A stretch of DNA of 64,000 bases from Meandrina meandrites (GCA_963693305.1 OY855915.1:3230495-3294494), one strand, 5' to 3'. Positions 1-11,760 are shown, counted from the stretch's first letter. Notes: generated by a model not told the origin, from the sequence alone. Numbers and translations: made by a program.

Positions 1-331
1 ACTCAGTGTTCAGGAAATGTGAATATGATTGGACAACAGTAAGTGTAATATCACAGAAACAAACAATACATTACTTTCAGCACCTTGACGAAGTAACTAC
101 TAACAGCACATGTTCATGTACATTTGTATAAAGCATTTTTTAACAAAGGAATGTGCTCTCATAACTACCCCGTGGATAGTCATTGGTTATTCCACTGGTG
201 TAGGTTTTAAAAGCCAGACGTTTTAAAGGAATGTATGAAGCTTAACTTATTTATTTCCATCACCTGTCATCATTTCCTTTTGATTTCAGTCATTATTATG
301 TAACTTGTGACCGAGTCTTGTTTAATTCCAG

Positions 332-1879
332 GTGTGTGACTATCTTCGTCATCGCAGAGTTGAAGAGGCTGATCTTGTCATGTTACAGAAAGGAAATGTA
401 TGTAAACCTTTGCTTCAAGTAATACAATGTACAGGGTTGTGGTTTATCCTTAGTAAAAATACACAAACGTAGCTCATTATCAAGCAAGAAACATGTTTTT
501 GACTTTTCAATTTTTTCCATTATAAATGTATACCGTAATATTCAAAAAATAAGCCCTGAGCATATATTTGCTCGATGTCCCGTGCAGGTGCGATTATTTT
601 CGGGGAGGGCTTATATGCCCGGGGCTTATTTTCAGATTTAAATTTGTGCTTCAGAAGTGTTTGGGTTTATATTTGAAAGGGATAAGGACTGCGTCTGAAA
701 ACTTTTACGTGCATGCAGTATTTACTAACTTACACAGACTGAACTACAGTCCAGTATTAAGTACTTAAGAGAAGTTTTTTATAGAGAGTAATCAGGAATT
801 GCTTTGGTTTTGCTTTACTATGCTGTGTGATTGGTTTAAAAATCTCGCGCCACCTGCTCAACCAATCAGAAGTAAAACCAAATTCAATCGTGACTCGCTC
901 GCACATGTTTTCCCGCGCTTCTCGCCGGCTACACCAGCTTCGAGTTTTGATTGGTCCACTGGCTTGTATTTATCCTTTGCGATTGGCTAGCGTGATTACT
1001 TCGTTTTTGGTTTTATGACACGGGAATGAAAATCGCTGTAAAACTACATGTATAACAACATAGTAATTAGTAATTGGGACATAACTATTACAGTGTTTGC
1101 AATCCACTTTAACAGCTTACAACTACAGGGTTTATAATCTAGCAGAACTGTACTGTTAGCAGTCGGGACAGTGAAAGAATACTTTCAAAGTCATATGGAT
1201 TTTTCTTTGCTTTAACCAGGTCTACCTAGCACGACTTCAGGGCTCGCCATCAGGCTTGGTTTCATGGCAGTTTGATTTCACTTTCTGTGGCTTGGTGATT
1301 GACACCATCACCATAGCAACCCAGAGTATTACCACCAAGAACGGGCAGGTGAAATGGAAACTAGAAGGAGATGAAGAAATTGTAGAAAATCTGGCTTTTA
1401 GCGGTGGTAAGAATGCGTACAATGTCGAACGTTCTTAAACACGGTGGCAAACGAGGACATATTGTTGGAGACACTACTGTTTCGCGCAACAAATGTTTGC
1501 CCGTTTACTCGCCCAAGAAAACATCATGAGCAACAATGCATCCGCAACAATGTGTCCTCATTTACCACTGCCTTAAACCTTGCATTGAAAATTCAGTAGT
1601 CAGTGAAATATTGACAACAGTATCAACTCAACTTCAACCAACCTAAATCGACTGAATAATGAATGAATTTATCAATGATATTGTTGTTGATTTCTAGATC
1701 AAGGACCACTAACATCATCTTCACTGAGTGGTTGCAAGTCATTCAAGCTCACAGCTTCACTCAGAGGTGGAAATGGACATGCCGCTTGGCAACACGCCCA
1801 GCTTTTTAGCCAGCCAATTGACAATGAGGACGAAATGTCTTTAGACATTACTGTCACCTTACGGGATTCAAAGGCATAA
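332..1879 (+). CDS. NGLY1: Peptide:N-glycanase, C-terminal PAW domain (3' end of gene)
   Basis: The cytosolic enzyme removes N-glycans from misfolded glycoproteins during ER-associated degradation; its C-terminal PAW domain binds high-mannose glycans. Three exons are visible: 332-397, 1220-1406 and 1698-1879, each bounded by AG acceptors and GT donors. Exon 1220-1406 starts in phase 0 with VYLAR, then a G-S and a W-x-F-D-F core, and keeps the V-K/E-W-K-L strand of the domain. The last exon carries a GGNGHAAWQHAQLF stretch, very close to the vertebrate NGLY1 terminus, and stops at TAA 1877-1879. Exon phases agree (66 nt, 187 nt, 182 nt including stop). The 66-nt exon is less certain because it matches the family only weakly. 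The transglutaminase-like catalytic core lies upstream of the window. The family identity is a recognition from the PAW motifs, not a search result. Confidence 0.88.
398..1219 (+). other. NGLY1 intron with interspersed repeats
   Basis: Between the two NGLY1 exons I see no coding sequence. Around 545-640 an imperfect inverted repeat pairs AATAAGCCC with GGGGCTTATT, as in a small MITE. Around 840-1010 there is a GC-richer block with two copies of CAATCAG/GATTGG-like motifs, which I regard as an old interspersed repeat. Positions 1-331 are also intron, ending in a pyrimidine tract and AG at 330-331. Confidence 0.5.
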
Positions 1880-2164
1880 GTAATGCAGAACACAGTTTTT
1901 AATGGCAATATATATTGTAATTAAGAGGATAAACTTGTGAATGGTTTTTACGAATCATTTTGATCAATATTTATAAACCAAAATGGAAATTTCATAGTAA
2001 GCTTAGTTGTGGGCTCAAAGCCATAATTTACGCTGCTTTTGAATGAGAAAGCAGGTTAAATATTTAGCTAAATTTGTATTTTCAATGTTCAAGTAAATAA
2101 GGTGTTGTTTTATTGTAAGGAGCTGTAATACGAATGAAGCAGCTTACCAACGTTTAGCAGTTCG

Positions 2165-2389
2165 TCATTCGTAATTCATCTCAATCTTTCCCAATCTTAA
2201 CCATCCTTGCTCCTTTTTGGTTTATTATTACTTCTTTGATGTTTTTCTAGCTTAGTAAACTATTATTTTGAGGTTTCCTTCTGTGTGAAAGCATTTCTGT
2301 GTAACGCATAATAACCCTATATCACTTTTCAATCCGTAACCCGTCTCAATCTTTTCCAATCTTAACCATCCTTGTTCCTTTTTGTCTCC
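2165..2389 (-). repeat. Decayed copy of the 173-bp tandem repeat
   Basis: Two partial units appear here. Each contains the phrase CCAATCTTAACCATCCTTG, and the block is the reverse complement of the three-unit array at 23066-23533 and its unit-2 copy at 47546-48013. It lies outside the large tandem array, so this repeat family is dispersed in the genome. Confidence 0.75.
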
Positions 2390-2849
2390 TGTTACGTGAC
2401 GTACGTCACGGAACACGAGAATATGGCGTGGGTAGCTTTGACGCAGGGTAGTAACAAAGTGACAAGGTAACGAAGCAACAAAATAAATACTATTTATTGG
2501 AAATTGGCGAGACATTATATGTGTTCTTTCTCCGAGAAATGTTTTTAGTCATTGATTCTAAACGATGGTGGCAATGTATGCGGTTAACTTTAAATACTGG
2601 GGACATCATGTGTTGTCTTACACTATCAAGGCTCCCTAGTTTTCCTTTGTAAGACCGGCAAAAATGTCAAAAAGGACAGTGGTGTTTTTAATGTTAGCTT
2701 GGAAGGAGATGACAAAAACGGTGATGGAATGCGGGACGGAAGTTGGCAAGATGGGCGCAAGAACAAAATCCATCGTGCAACACAGGCAGGGATAGGAATG
2801 AACGTTTTATTCGTTTGTCTCACGATAGAATCGCTTTGAGATGTTGATC

Positions 2850-2887
2850 GCGACGTTTCGACTGCAATACTGCTAGTATTCATCAAG
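2850..2887 (-). other. Hammerhead-like hairpin, retroelement-type
   Basis: Read on the minus strand, a TTGATGA box is followed by a hairpin (ATACT paired with AGTAT), then GAAAC and GTCGC. This resembles the CUGANGA / stem II / GAAA core of hammerhead ribozymes carried by Penelope-like elements. The core is not exact, with an extra base before GATGA, so activity is doubtful. Confidence 0.25.
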
Positions 2888-3220
2888 CGATGAGGTCGAT
2901 TGTTTACGCGTCGCTATTGATGCATGCAGGGCTATTTTCACTTTCAATCTTTTAAATCGATGTTAATTTGTGTGAATACAAAACGCTTAGTGTGTGTGTG
3001 TACATACAATACTAAAGCAATACTGATTTAAGTCGACTCGAATTAAAAAATTCGGCATTTGGTTTTAAACGTCGCATTTAATACACGACCGATTCAGGAA
3101 AAAAACGGAAGTTGCATGGAAGCGAGGCCAAAGGGCCCTCGCCGGCCAGAAATTATAAAGTTTTTACAAGCGTGTGGGGAATTTTCGAGTCGGAAAACAG
3201 CATTTCATTCACAAACTAGC

Positions 3221-4288
3221 CACGAATCTTGATTCTTATAAGTTCAAAAGTATGAAAGGAAGCAATTTAAGGTCTGGCAGGCGAGAGAAGAAATTCTAAC
3301 GGCTTAATGCCCGGCGTGCCCAATCGATGAAATTCGATAATCGATAAAATCGATTGTAATCGATAATAATCGATAGTAATTAATCGATTGATATCGGAAA
3401 TCGATGAAAATCGAAGATCGAAAGAGTTGTGAGCATCGATTTTCATCGATTTTTATCAATTTTTATCGATTATATCGATTGTCAATGATAATCGTTTCAT
3501 AATGATTTCAGATACGTTTGCGCTACGCAATAAGCACCGACTCCTTCAAATAACAAAAGATCCGGCCATTTTTCCCCGTTTTTTTGCGTATAGACTAACT
3601 CTAACACAGAAAATTTCGCCTTTTCGCAGTTTACTACTCGAAATGCCTCTCCTCGACTGCCGATTTTTTTTCTAGAGGGAAAATGCTTCACTCGGCGTTA
3701 CTGTAAAAGGGCACTCACAACAGCCTCTACTGGAAGTACGTTCATTTTTGAGTCCACGAATCTTGATTCTTATAAGTTCAAAAGTATGAAAGGAAGCAAT
3801 TTAAGGTCTAGCAGGCGAAAGAAGAAATTCTAACGGCTTAATGCCCGGCGTGCCCAATCGATGAAATTCGATAATCGATAAAATCGATTGTAATCGATAA
3901 TAATCGATAGTAATTAATCGATTGATATCGGAAATCGATGAAAATCGAAGATCGAAAGAGTTGTGAGCATCGATTTTCATCGATTTTTATCAATTTTTAT
4001 CGATTATATCGATTGTCAATGATAATCGTTTCATAATGATTTCAGATACGTTTGCGCTACGCAATAAGCACCGACTCCTTCAAATAACAAAAGATCCGGC
4101 CATTTTTCCCCGTTTTTTTGCGTATAGACTAACTCTAACACAGAAAATTTCGCCTTTTCGCAGTTTACTACTCGAAATGCCTCTCCTCGACTGCCGATTT
4201 TTTTTCTAGAGGGAAAATGCTTCACTCGGCGTTACTATAAAAGGGCACTCACAACAGCCTCTACTGGAAGTACGTTCATTTTTGAGTC
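3221..4288. repeat. 534-bp direct tandem duplication rich in ATCGAT
   Basis: Two copies, 3221-3754 and 3755-4288, are almost identical; I noticed only a few base differences. Each contains a core of roughly 170 bp (about 3330-3500 and 3865-4035) with more than ten ATCGAT or near-ATCGAT words in both orientations, many overlapping, so it can fold into extended hairpins. The flanking 64-codon open frame on the minus strand is identical in both copies but shows no domain. The duplication ends just left of the large array. Confidence 0.9.
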
Positions 4289-4823
4289 CACGCGGACGGA
4301 TGCGTAGCGTATCCAGGGGCTTACGTACAAAATGTTGTAAGAATTCATAAATGGTTCATGTATTAAAACTGATAATAATCGATAATATTAGGCACATGTT
4401 CTTATTCAAAAAGAACAGGGAAGAGATAGGCGGGTAAAAGACTTGATTGAAGAAAATGACATTACCTCTTTAATCGTATGTTCGAGAAAGGTTTTGAAAG
4501 GAACTGATTATTTATTTAAAAAAACAGCTATTTGTTATATATGTTGTGGTCCAATTTTATCCTTGGTTCAAATTTTATTTTCCTTTGTTTCAAACTCATT
4601 ATCATACATTATCACACCCAAAAATTGAAAAGTCAAAACATATTTCTTTAAAAACAGTTAATGTCAAGCCAAAATGCGTTAGAGAGAATACTTTAGCTAA
4701 CAGGCGTACATTTGTATCGAAATGACGCGCGCTAATTATTTTACTTGCATTACAAGACACGAAAACACGAAAAGAAAGGAGAGCAATGTCAAAATAATAC
4801 TCGTGTGGCCCGCCCCAAGTATT

Positions 4824-7140
4824 AGGGAGTTTAAGAAACCACGACGGCGACGGCGAGGACAACGTCGATTAAAAAATGAATTATATTTTAGCTACGAATA
4901 TCGCGATACTCGAAAGTCATTTAGTTTGTTTCTCTCTGTCAAAACTAAATCTGGAACACAGCGAAAAATTCGAAAAAGAAATTTAAAAAGTTAGCTGTCG
5001 TGGTTCACGTTCTCCAGGCAACGCAGAATTCGGTCATTTCACGTTGTTATTTTGCAGAGGACGGCAAAGAAATGTACCCAGGAATTAAGAGACGGTCTCT
5101 GTAACTTCAGTCTGGTCGATCTGGCTTGAAAAATAGATTTCGCTTATTTCTTGTGTGTTGCAAGATTTTCATGTACTTATAATAAAAACACAATCCGCTT
5201 GACCAGATTATGTATTTTTCCCGAGTTTTTAAGGATTTTCGGTTCACCCAAACGAGCGCCCGTAACGACCAATGTCAGCGCTTTAATTTACCACAACTTT
5301 CAAGATAAATTAAACAAAAACGAATAACTTTTGTACCAAACAAACACCACAGCCAGTTATATTATGTCTTTTTGATTTATCACACCGACTTTCATGAACA
5401 TTGAGTTCGAATCAAGCCAGCAGCAAGACATTAACGACACTCCTATCACACACCTTCATGAAACATGCGAAAATGGATCGGATTCAAACTTTATTTTTGA
5501 AAAAGTGAGACGGTCTATTTGGGTCAAACCAACGCAGCCGACAAGTAGAGACAAAAGACAATGTTACTACAGAAAGAAACCTTGCGGTATCGTCTTATTG
5601 AAATATTTATAGCTATGCAAACTTGCCAAATTTCGACGATCGTCATGTTTGCTGCCATTTTGAGGTACTCGTCAGGACGAAGCGTTTCATCAACTTGCTT
5701 CGCAGGCGTATCTAAAACCATCAAAAATAAAGAAAAAGTTAATATAAAGGCATTACAGTTCAAATGAAAAAGTTAAAATCGTGTTTAAAAACGGAAACTA
5801 GACTTACATTTCAATCATTTCTGGAGATGAAAGATAGGTCATCATTGTTCGAATTTGATTCGATGATTCCATAAGACATAACAGTATCTGACACGCAAAA
5901 TTCTACTCGATGTAGCGTTTGAATCATGCAGGTAAAGGTAGTTACCTCGTAATTTCCCTTTCTTCCATGCGTACACCGAAGTTGTTTTTACGACAAAACG
6001 TCGAACATCGGCGAAGAAGCAAACGAACCGGTCATGCTTATCTATCGGTACATACTTCATGTATGGGGTATCGTATTGCACCGTACAGTGCCTCATTCGA
6101 GCCTCATACATGAACTAGTGACCGCGAAGCCGGTTCTTGGGTTGTTGTTCGACGTTCAACGCTTTGCAATGGAAAATCTTCGCTGTGTGCCAGCAAGGAA
6201 GGGAAAGCGCGACGTTACTACCTTAACCTGATTCATATGCTACATCAGGTCAAAGTTTGCGTGTCAAATATTGTAATTTCTTGTGGAATCATCGAGTGAA
6301 ATTCGAACAATGATGACCTATCTTAGATCCCCAGAAATGGTTGAAATGTAGGTCGAGTTTCCGTTTATAAAGACGATTTTAACTCTTTCATTTGAACTGT
6401 AATACATTTATATTGATTTTAGATACATCTGTGAGGCAAGTTGATGAAACGCTTCGTCCTGACGAGTACCTCAAAATGGCGGCAAACATGAAGATCGTCG
6501 AAATTTGGCAAGTTTGCACAGCTATAAATATTTCAATAAGACGAGACCACAAGGTTTCTTTCTGTAGTGAAATTTCCTTATGTATCTACTTTTCAGCTGC
6601 GTTGGTTTGACTCAAATAGACCGTCTCACTTTTTCAAAAATAAAGTTTGAATCTGATCCGTTTTCGCGTGTTTCATCAAGGTGTGTGATAGGAGTGTCGT
6701 TAATGTCTTGCTGCTGGCTTGATTCGAACTCAATGTTCATGAAAGTCGGTGTGATAAATCAAAAAGACATAATATAACTGGCTGTGGTGTTTGTTTGGTA
6801 CAAAAGTTATTCGTTTTTGTTTAATTTATCTTGAAAGTTGTGGTGAATTTAAGCCCTGACATTGGTCGTTACGGGCGCTCGTTTGGGTGAACCGAAAATC
6901 CTTAAAAACTCGAAAAAATAAATGATCTGGTCAAGTGGATTGTGGTTTTAGTATAAGTACATGAAAGTCTTGCAACACACAAGAAATAAGTGAAATCTAT
7001 TTTTCAAGCCAGATCGACCACACCGAAATTACAGAGACCGTCTCTTAAAACGCACGTGCACAGCCATTGTTCTACTCATTAAACCTTTTGTATAGCGACG
7101 TTCCCGTTGCCGTTGCCGTTGTGGTTTTCTTAAACTCCCT
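4824..7140. mobile_element. TIR element, private to unit 1, host of a nested foldback
   Basis: The ends are AGGGAGTTTAAGAAACCAC on the left and the complementary CTTAAACTCCCT on the right, followed inside by CGACGGCGACGGCG-like repeats. The corresponding sites in units 2 and 3 (about 33992 and 61706) are empty. The target duplication is not clear; ATT or TA are possible. No transposase frame is seen, so it is non-autonomous. A second element at 5089-7044 fills most of it. Confidence 0.75.
5089..7044. mobile_element. Foldback element flanked by TTAA
   Basis: Almost the whole 1.96 kb is an inverted repeat with its centre near 6070 and arms of roughly 0.95 kb. The ends GAGACGGTCTCTG and CAGAGACCGTCTC abut TTAA on each side (5085-5088 and 7045-7048). 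TTAA duplication is typical of piggyBac and Kolobok elements. The open frames on the two arms mirror each other and encode nothing recognisable, so this is a non-autonomous element that relies on a transposase elsewhere. Confidence 0.75.
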
Positions 7141-7369
7141 AATTTACCTTTATAAGACCCGTTAAAAAAGGATACCAAGGTTAGTTATCTGAAGAAAGAC
7201 AGTCCTAACTATAACCAAATCACTTAGTTTTGTGAAGAAAGTATTTTTAGCGGCTTTCTTTGCTTGTAGGAATACTAATTAGTTATGTCACCATTTAGAA
7301 GCACTTAGTATAAGTAATAAAAACAGTTAATGTCAAGCTAAAATGCGTTAGAGAGAATACTTTTGTATC

Positions 7370-7790
7370 GAAATGACTTTCACTTGGCGCGCGCTAATTA
7401 TTTTACCCATTACAAGGCACGACGACACGAAAAGAAAGGAGCCCAACGTCGAAATAATTCTCATATGGCGCGTGCTAAGTAATTTACCTTTTACAAGACA
7501 CGAAAAGAAAGGAAACCAATGAAAGAAAGTATTTTTAGGAAATTTCTGATCAGGTGATTATATATTTTCTTTGCTTGGTATAAGTAATAAAAACATTTAA
7601 CATTAGGCTAAAATGCGTTTGTTTACACACGTATAAGTCTGTATCGAAATGATTCTCATCTGGCGTGCGCTAGTTATTTTACCCATTACAAGATACGCAA
7701 AGAAACGAGATCAATGTCAAAATAATTCTCAAATGGCGAGTGCTAAGTGTTTTACCTTTTACAAGACACGAAAAGAAAGGAGACCAATGT
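7370..7790 (+). repeat. Reiterated 75-85 bp motif (GGCGCGYGCTAA)
   Basis: A motif made of a GGCGCGYGCTAA word, then TTTTACCCATTACAAG, then ACGAAAAGAAAGGAG recurs about five times here, once near 4725, once near 9330, and inverted within 10895-11760. The matching blocks in units 2 and 3 are about 33900-34660 and 61610-62370. Copies are diverged from each other but well matched between units. Confidence 0.7.
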
Positions 7791-7817
7791 TGGTTATCTG
7801 ATAAAATAGAGTCCTAA

Positions 7818-8734
7818 GGGACGGACCATTATTTTTCTGGAGGGGGGGGGGGGGGGGATGAAAAATCTCTCTCTGCAAACTTTTTTTTATATCTATATGC
7901 ACCTCTGCAAACAATTTTTTTCTAACAAAACCTTCCTGCAAACAATTTTTTTTTCGATCTTTTTTAACCACGATCTGACACAAAAAGGAGGTTCACTTTT
8001 GCTGCCATCAATCATTATTTAATTCAATATTTTATGGTGGCGACCAATAAACACTTCTGAACTCATCTTTTTCGTTTTCTAAGACGTACACTACGAAGAT
8101 TGGCAGCAGTATTTTGTTTTTAATTTTTTAATTTTTTTAACGAAGACTAGTGAGCAGCACAAGGAAAGACTTCTTGTGGTTGTAAGCTTGTCGTTTATTT
8201 CCGACGCGTTTCGTCTCTAACTGAGACTTCTTCAGGGAATGAATAAAACTAGCAAAAAACAGCATATATAGCACATTCGCGTGCCTAGCTACAACTTCCC
8301 ATGGAAGTGAATAATAAACTAAAATATGCTGTAAACGAACGTTACAAAAAACGCCTTAATACATATGTTATTACGAGTTGTTATATTTTGGGGGCCATAC
8401 GATTAGCGCTAATCGTGTGGCCCCCAAAATATAAATGTGCTATATATGCTGTTCTTTGCTAGTTGTATTCATTCCCTGAAGACGTCTCAGTTAGAGACGA
8501 AACGCGTCGAAATAAACGACAAGCTTACAACTACAAGAAGTCTTTCCTTGTGCTGCTCACTATTCTTCGTTAAAAAATAAAAAAATTAAAAAAAGGTTTC
8601 TCTGACTTCTATGCAAACTATTTTTTTAATACATATGACGTTTGCAAACAATTTATTTTGTCCTTTTAGGCCCTGCAAACAATTTTTTTCAATATTTTTC
8701 ATCCCCCCCATCCAGAAAAATAATGGTCCGTCGC
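7818..8734. mobile_element. Harbinger-like TIR element, private to unit 1
   Basis: The left end is GGGACGGACCATTATTTTTC and the right end is its complement with one or two mismatches. It is flanked by a TAA direct repeat (7815-7817 and 8735-8737), as expected for PIF/Harbinger elements. Units 2 and 3 have the uninterrupted site, GTCCTAAC (about 34671 and 62383). A poly-G run follows the left end and a C-rich tract precedes the right end. No transposase is encoded. A further inverted repeat is nested at 8139-8571. Confidence 0.75.
8139..8571. repeat. Nested inverted repeat with hammerhead-like cores
   Basis: The arms are about 100 bp: AACGAAGA to AATGAATA on the left, complemented on the right. 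Each arm contains CTGAAGA, then GTCTC-AGTTA-GAGAC, then GAAAC (minus strand 8202-8236, plus strand 8474-8510). The centre, about 8381-8431, is a second, nearly perfect palindrome around GATTAGCGCTAATC. The whole sits inside the Harbinger-like element. Confidence 0.6.
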
Positions 8735-9760
8735 TAACTATAACCGAATCACTTGGTTTTGTGAAGAAAGTCTTAGCGGCTTTCTTTGCTTGTATGTTTA
8801 AGGCTGGTTACAATAATCCATTATTGCTATTTTAATACATCTGCTGAGTAAAAAATAAAACCTACAAATTCCTACTCATTGTTTTAAGCTTCCAGAAAAG
8901 GGCAACAGCCAGAGAGAATGTAAATATAACAATCATTGTTGCATTTTGGAACTCAAATTCAAGGGTAACGCTGAGCATGAAAAGAACGTTTAAAGTCTAC
9001 AATTTAAGACAGAAGAAGCAGGAATGACGAAGCAAGATTGTCAGTTGTTACCTGGGAAGATAATTGGTTAAGTTTAAAAGCTTTTGTCGACATTAAAAAT
9101 ATGACCATTTAGAAGCACTTAGTATAAGTGATAAAAGGTAATTATATCAAATAACAACATGTTACGGTGTGAAGCAAATTGTAATGTTCCCATTTACACA
9201 CGTTAAAGGCGCCCAATTGATCAGCGGCTTTCTTTGCTTGGTATAAGTAATAAAAACATTTAACATTAGGCTAAAATGCGTTTGCTAACACACGTATAAG
9301 TCTGTATCGAAGTGATTCTCAAATGGCGCGCTTTAATTATTTTGCCCATTGGAAGACACGAAAAGAAAGAGGTTCAATGTTGGTTATCTGACAACAACAA
9401 GACAGGCTCTCGTTTTTGTCTTGTGTTACCTTGACGTTGTCAAGGTGACACAAGAAGGGTACATTTTCATTAGTCTCTATTGTTTGCCATGTTACCTTAG
9501 TTCACACACCCAACTCCCAAAATATCCCTGCACCAGCCTTAGACTGAAGAGAGGCTTTTCCTTTTGCTGATCATTATCCGAGTAAATTGATTTCTTAACA
9601 CATTCCTTGCGAAGAGGCGTCAAGGAATTTCGTTTATACGTGTCAAAAAATCTAGACCCTCTGCTAATGTTCTACAGTTCAACCATAGAACATCGCCAGG
9701 GGTCCAGGATTTCTGAATCGCATAAAGCTCGTCATGTCAACAAATTTGCTGAGTAGAAAA
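8735..9760. other. Non-coding unit segment
   Basis: This stretch is present in all three units (unit 2 about 34676-36477, unit 3 about 62388-63406). A 73-codon open frame at 9349-9570 is kept in all three, but flanking non-coding DNA is equally conserved and the frame has no domain or splice context. A short palindrome, CTTGACGTTGTCAAG, lies near 9430. Confidence 0.5.
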
Positions 9761-10792
9761 TGGCTGTGAAGAGTCTTTTAACGGGGACGAAGCGCTACGT
9801 CCGACTAGCCACGATCTATTAATTTTATGCAACTGTCAACTTGTATTGTTAACTTTTAATCGTAAATTTTTAGCTGCTGGTGAATTTTTTATGAGCAAAA
9901 ATGTTGGTAATTTTGTACACTGAGCGCGGTCATTTATACCAAAGTCATGTATACCATGGTATTTGCTAGAAAGAGCGAAAAACTACTACCTACAGAGCAA
10001 AGTAACTTCATAGATTTAATATCAATAACATGAATCGCGCTTTTTTGCTCTTGCATGAAATGGCCACCTGGGAAACCATATCGCCACTACTTTATGCTCA
10101 GTTAAACTATTATCGAAATACAATTATCGTCTGGTGCTTTGTGATTTATTCACCCAGACGTGACCAATCATTGTAAGGTACGTTCTCAATTGGAGAAACA
10201 GCACAGTTTAGTAAAATACTCTGTTTAAATCTATCTATTTATTTCTTCGAGAGGTGATTAACGAGGTGAGTGAACAAGATATATAACAGCAATATATTTT
10301 TCTAACTAAACTGAACTCAAATTGTTCCTTTTCCTTATTGTTTATACCTAATTGCAAATTTCTCTACAAATTTATGGACTTCCTCGCTTTCACGTAGTTT
10401 CAAAAAAAGGGAACATTTGAGACTGCCGAGCGAATCAAGTTTTACTGTGTGATGCGCGAGAGCACCTTTCGCACAAATAGTAAATTTCTTGTCGGCAACT
10501 TCAGAAAGTATGTATTTTTCTCATTCGACTGAGTTTCTTTTATATACTGAAAGTATTTCTTTTGCCGCGGACAGAATTTCTCAAACCATTTCAGAATGCG
10601 AACTTTCGTGCAGTTGAATTCTAACCTGGATCTAGACAGAATGAATTGAAAACATTCTGTAACGAAACGACATCAAGTTGTAGCGAGAGCAACGTGAGAA
10701 AAATTTCAGGTTGTAGCCAAACGGCTTCAGGTTGTAGCGAAACGACTTCCAAAGAAACGACTTTGCAGCGAAACGACGTGCGGGCTCCAAAA
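9761..10792 (+). repeat. Outer-arm repeat, first copy
   Basis: This block starts at TGGCTGTGAAGAGTC and runs through the tract of GTAGCGAAACGAC-like short repeats. It recurs in the same direction at 12216-13205 and inverted at 31042-32279, and in unit 2 at 36478-37507. Landmarks such as ATACCATGGTAT and CGAGAGGTGATTAACGAGG occur in each copy. No transposase or RT motif is seen, so its nature is unknown. Confidence 0.75.
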
Positions 10793-10894
10793 AGACAAAT
10801 CCAAAAGTCAGATTTCTCTCTCTCTGACATTATTCGTTTTTTAGCTTTTCGAAAAGTAGACATAATAAGCCACAAAAAACGCAAAAATATTTTT

Positions 10895-11760
10895 TACTTC
10901 ATATGCACTTTAAACATACAAGCAAAGAAAGCCGCGAAGACTTTCTTCACAAAACCAAGTGATTCGGTTATAGTTAGGACTCTCTTTAATCAAATACCCA
11001 ACATTGGTCTCCTTTCTTTTCGTGTTTTGTAAAAGGTAAATTACTTAGCGCGCGCCATATGAGAATTATTTCGACGTGCGTTGTAATGGGTAAAATAATT
11101 AGCGCGCGCCACGTGAAAGTCATTTCGATACAAAAGTATTCTCTCTAACGCATTTTAGCTTGACATTAACTGTTTTTATTACTTATACTAAGTGCTTCTA
11201 AATGGTCACATAACTAATTAGTATACCTACAAGCAAAGAAAGCCGCTCAAAATACTTTCTTCACAAAACTAAGTGATCCGGTTATAGTTAGGACTCTCTT
11301 TCTTCAGATAACTTTACGGGTCTTGTAAAAGGTGAAATACTTGGGGTGCGCCACATGAGTATTATTTCGACATTGGTCTCCTTTCTTTTTGTGTCTTTGT
11401 GTCTTGTAATGGGTAAAATATTTAGCGCGCGTCACATGAAAATCATTTCCATACAAATGTACGCCTGTTAGCTAAAGTATTCTCTCTAATGCATTTTGGC
11501 TTGACATTAACTCTTTTTAAAGAAATATGTTTTGACTTTTCAACTTTTGGGTGTGATAATGCATGAGTTTGAAACAAAGGAAAATAAAATTTGAACCAAG
11601 GATAAAATTGAACCACAACATATGATAACAATAGCTGTTTTTTTTTTTAAATAAAAATTCCGTACCTCTCAGTACCTTTCGCGAACATACGATTAAAGAG
11701 GCAATGCCATTTTCTTCCATCAAGTCTTTTACCCGCGTAATTCTCTTCCCTGTTCTTTTT
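10895..11760 (-). repeat. Inverted copy of the unit-boundary segment
   Basis: Read on the minus strand this matches 33573-34740 and the segment starting at 4400, with internal deletions. It carries the CGGGTAAAAGACTTGATGG word and the GGCGCGCGCTAA motifs. It separates the two direct copies of the outer-arm repeat. The unit-2 counterpart is about 37612-38460. Confidence 0.7.

Larger units (their letters stand above)
1880..3220. other. NGLY1 3' flank, non-coding
   Basis: This holds the NGLY1 3' UTR and downstream DNA. No canonical AATAAA sits close to the stop, so the transcript end cannot be placed. Short open frames occur, but none has family motifs or splice context. It contains a decayed tandem repeat (2165-2389) and a hammerhead-like hairpin (2850-2887), described separately. 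Confidence 0.5.

Noticed and set aside
9349..9570. 73-codon frame kept in three units as a conserved gene
   Set aside because: Surrounding non-coding DNA is equally conserved between units, the frame lacks any motif, and unit 3 shows an in-frame insertion near its middle without sign of constraint.
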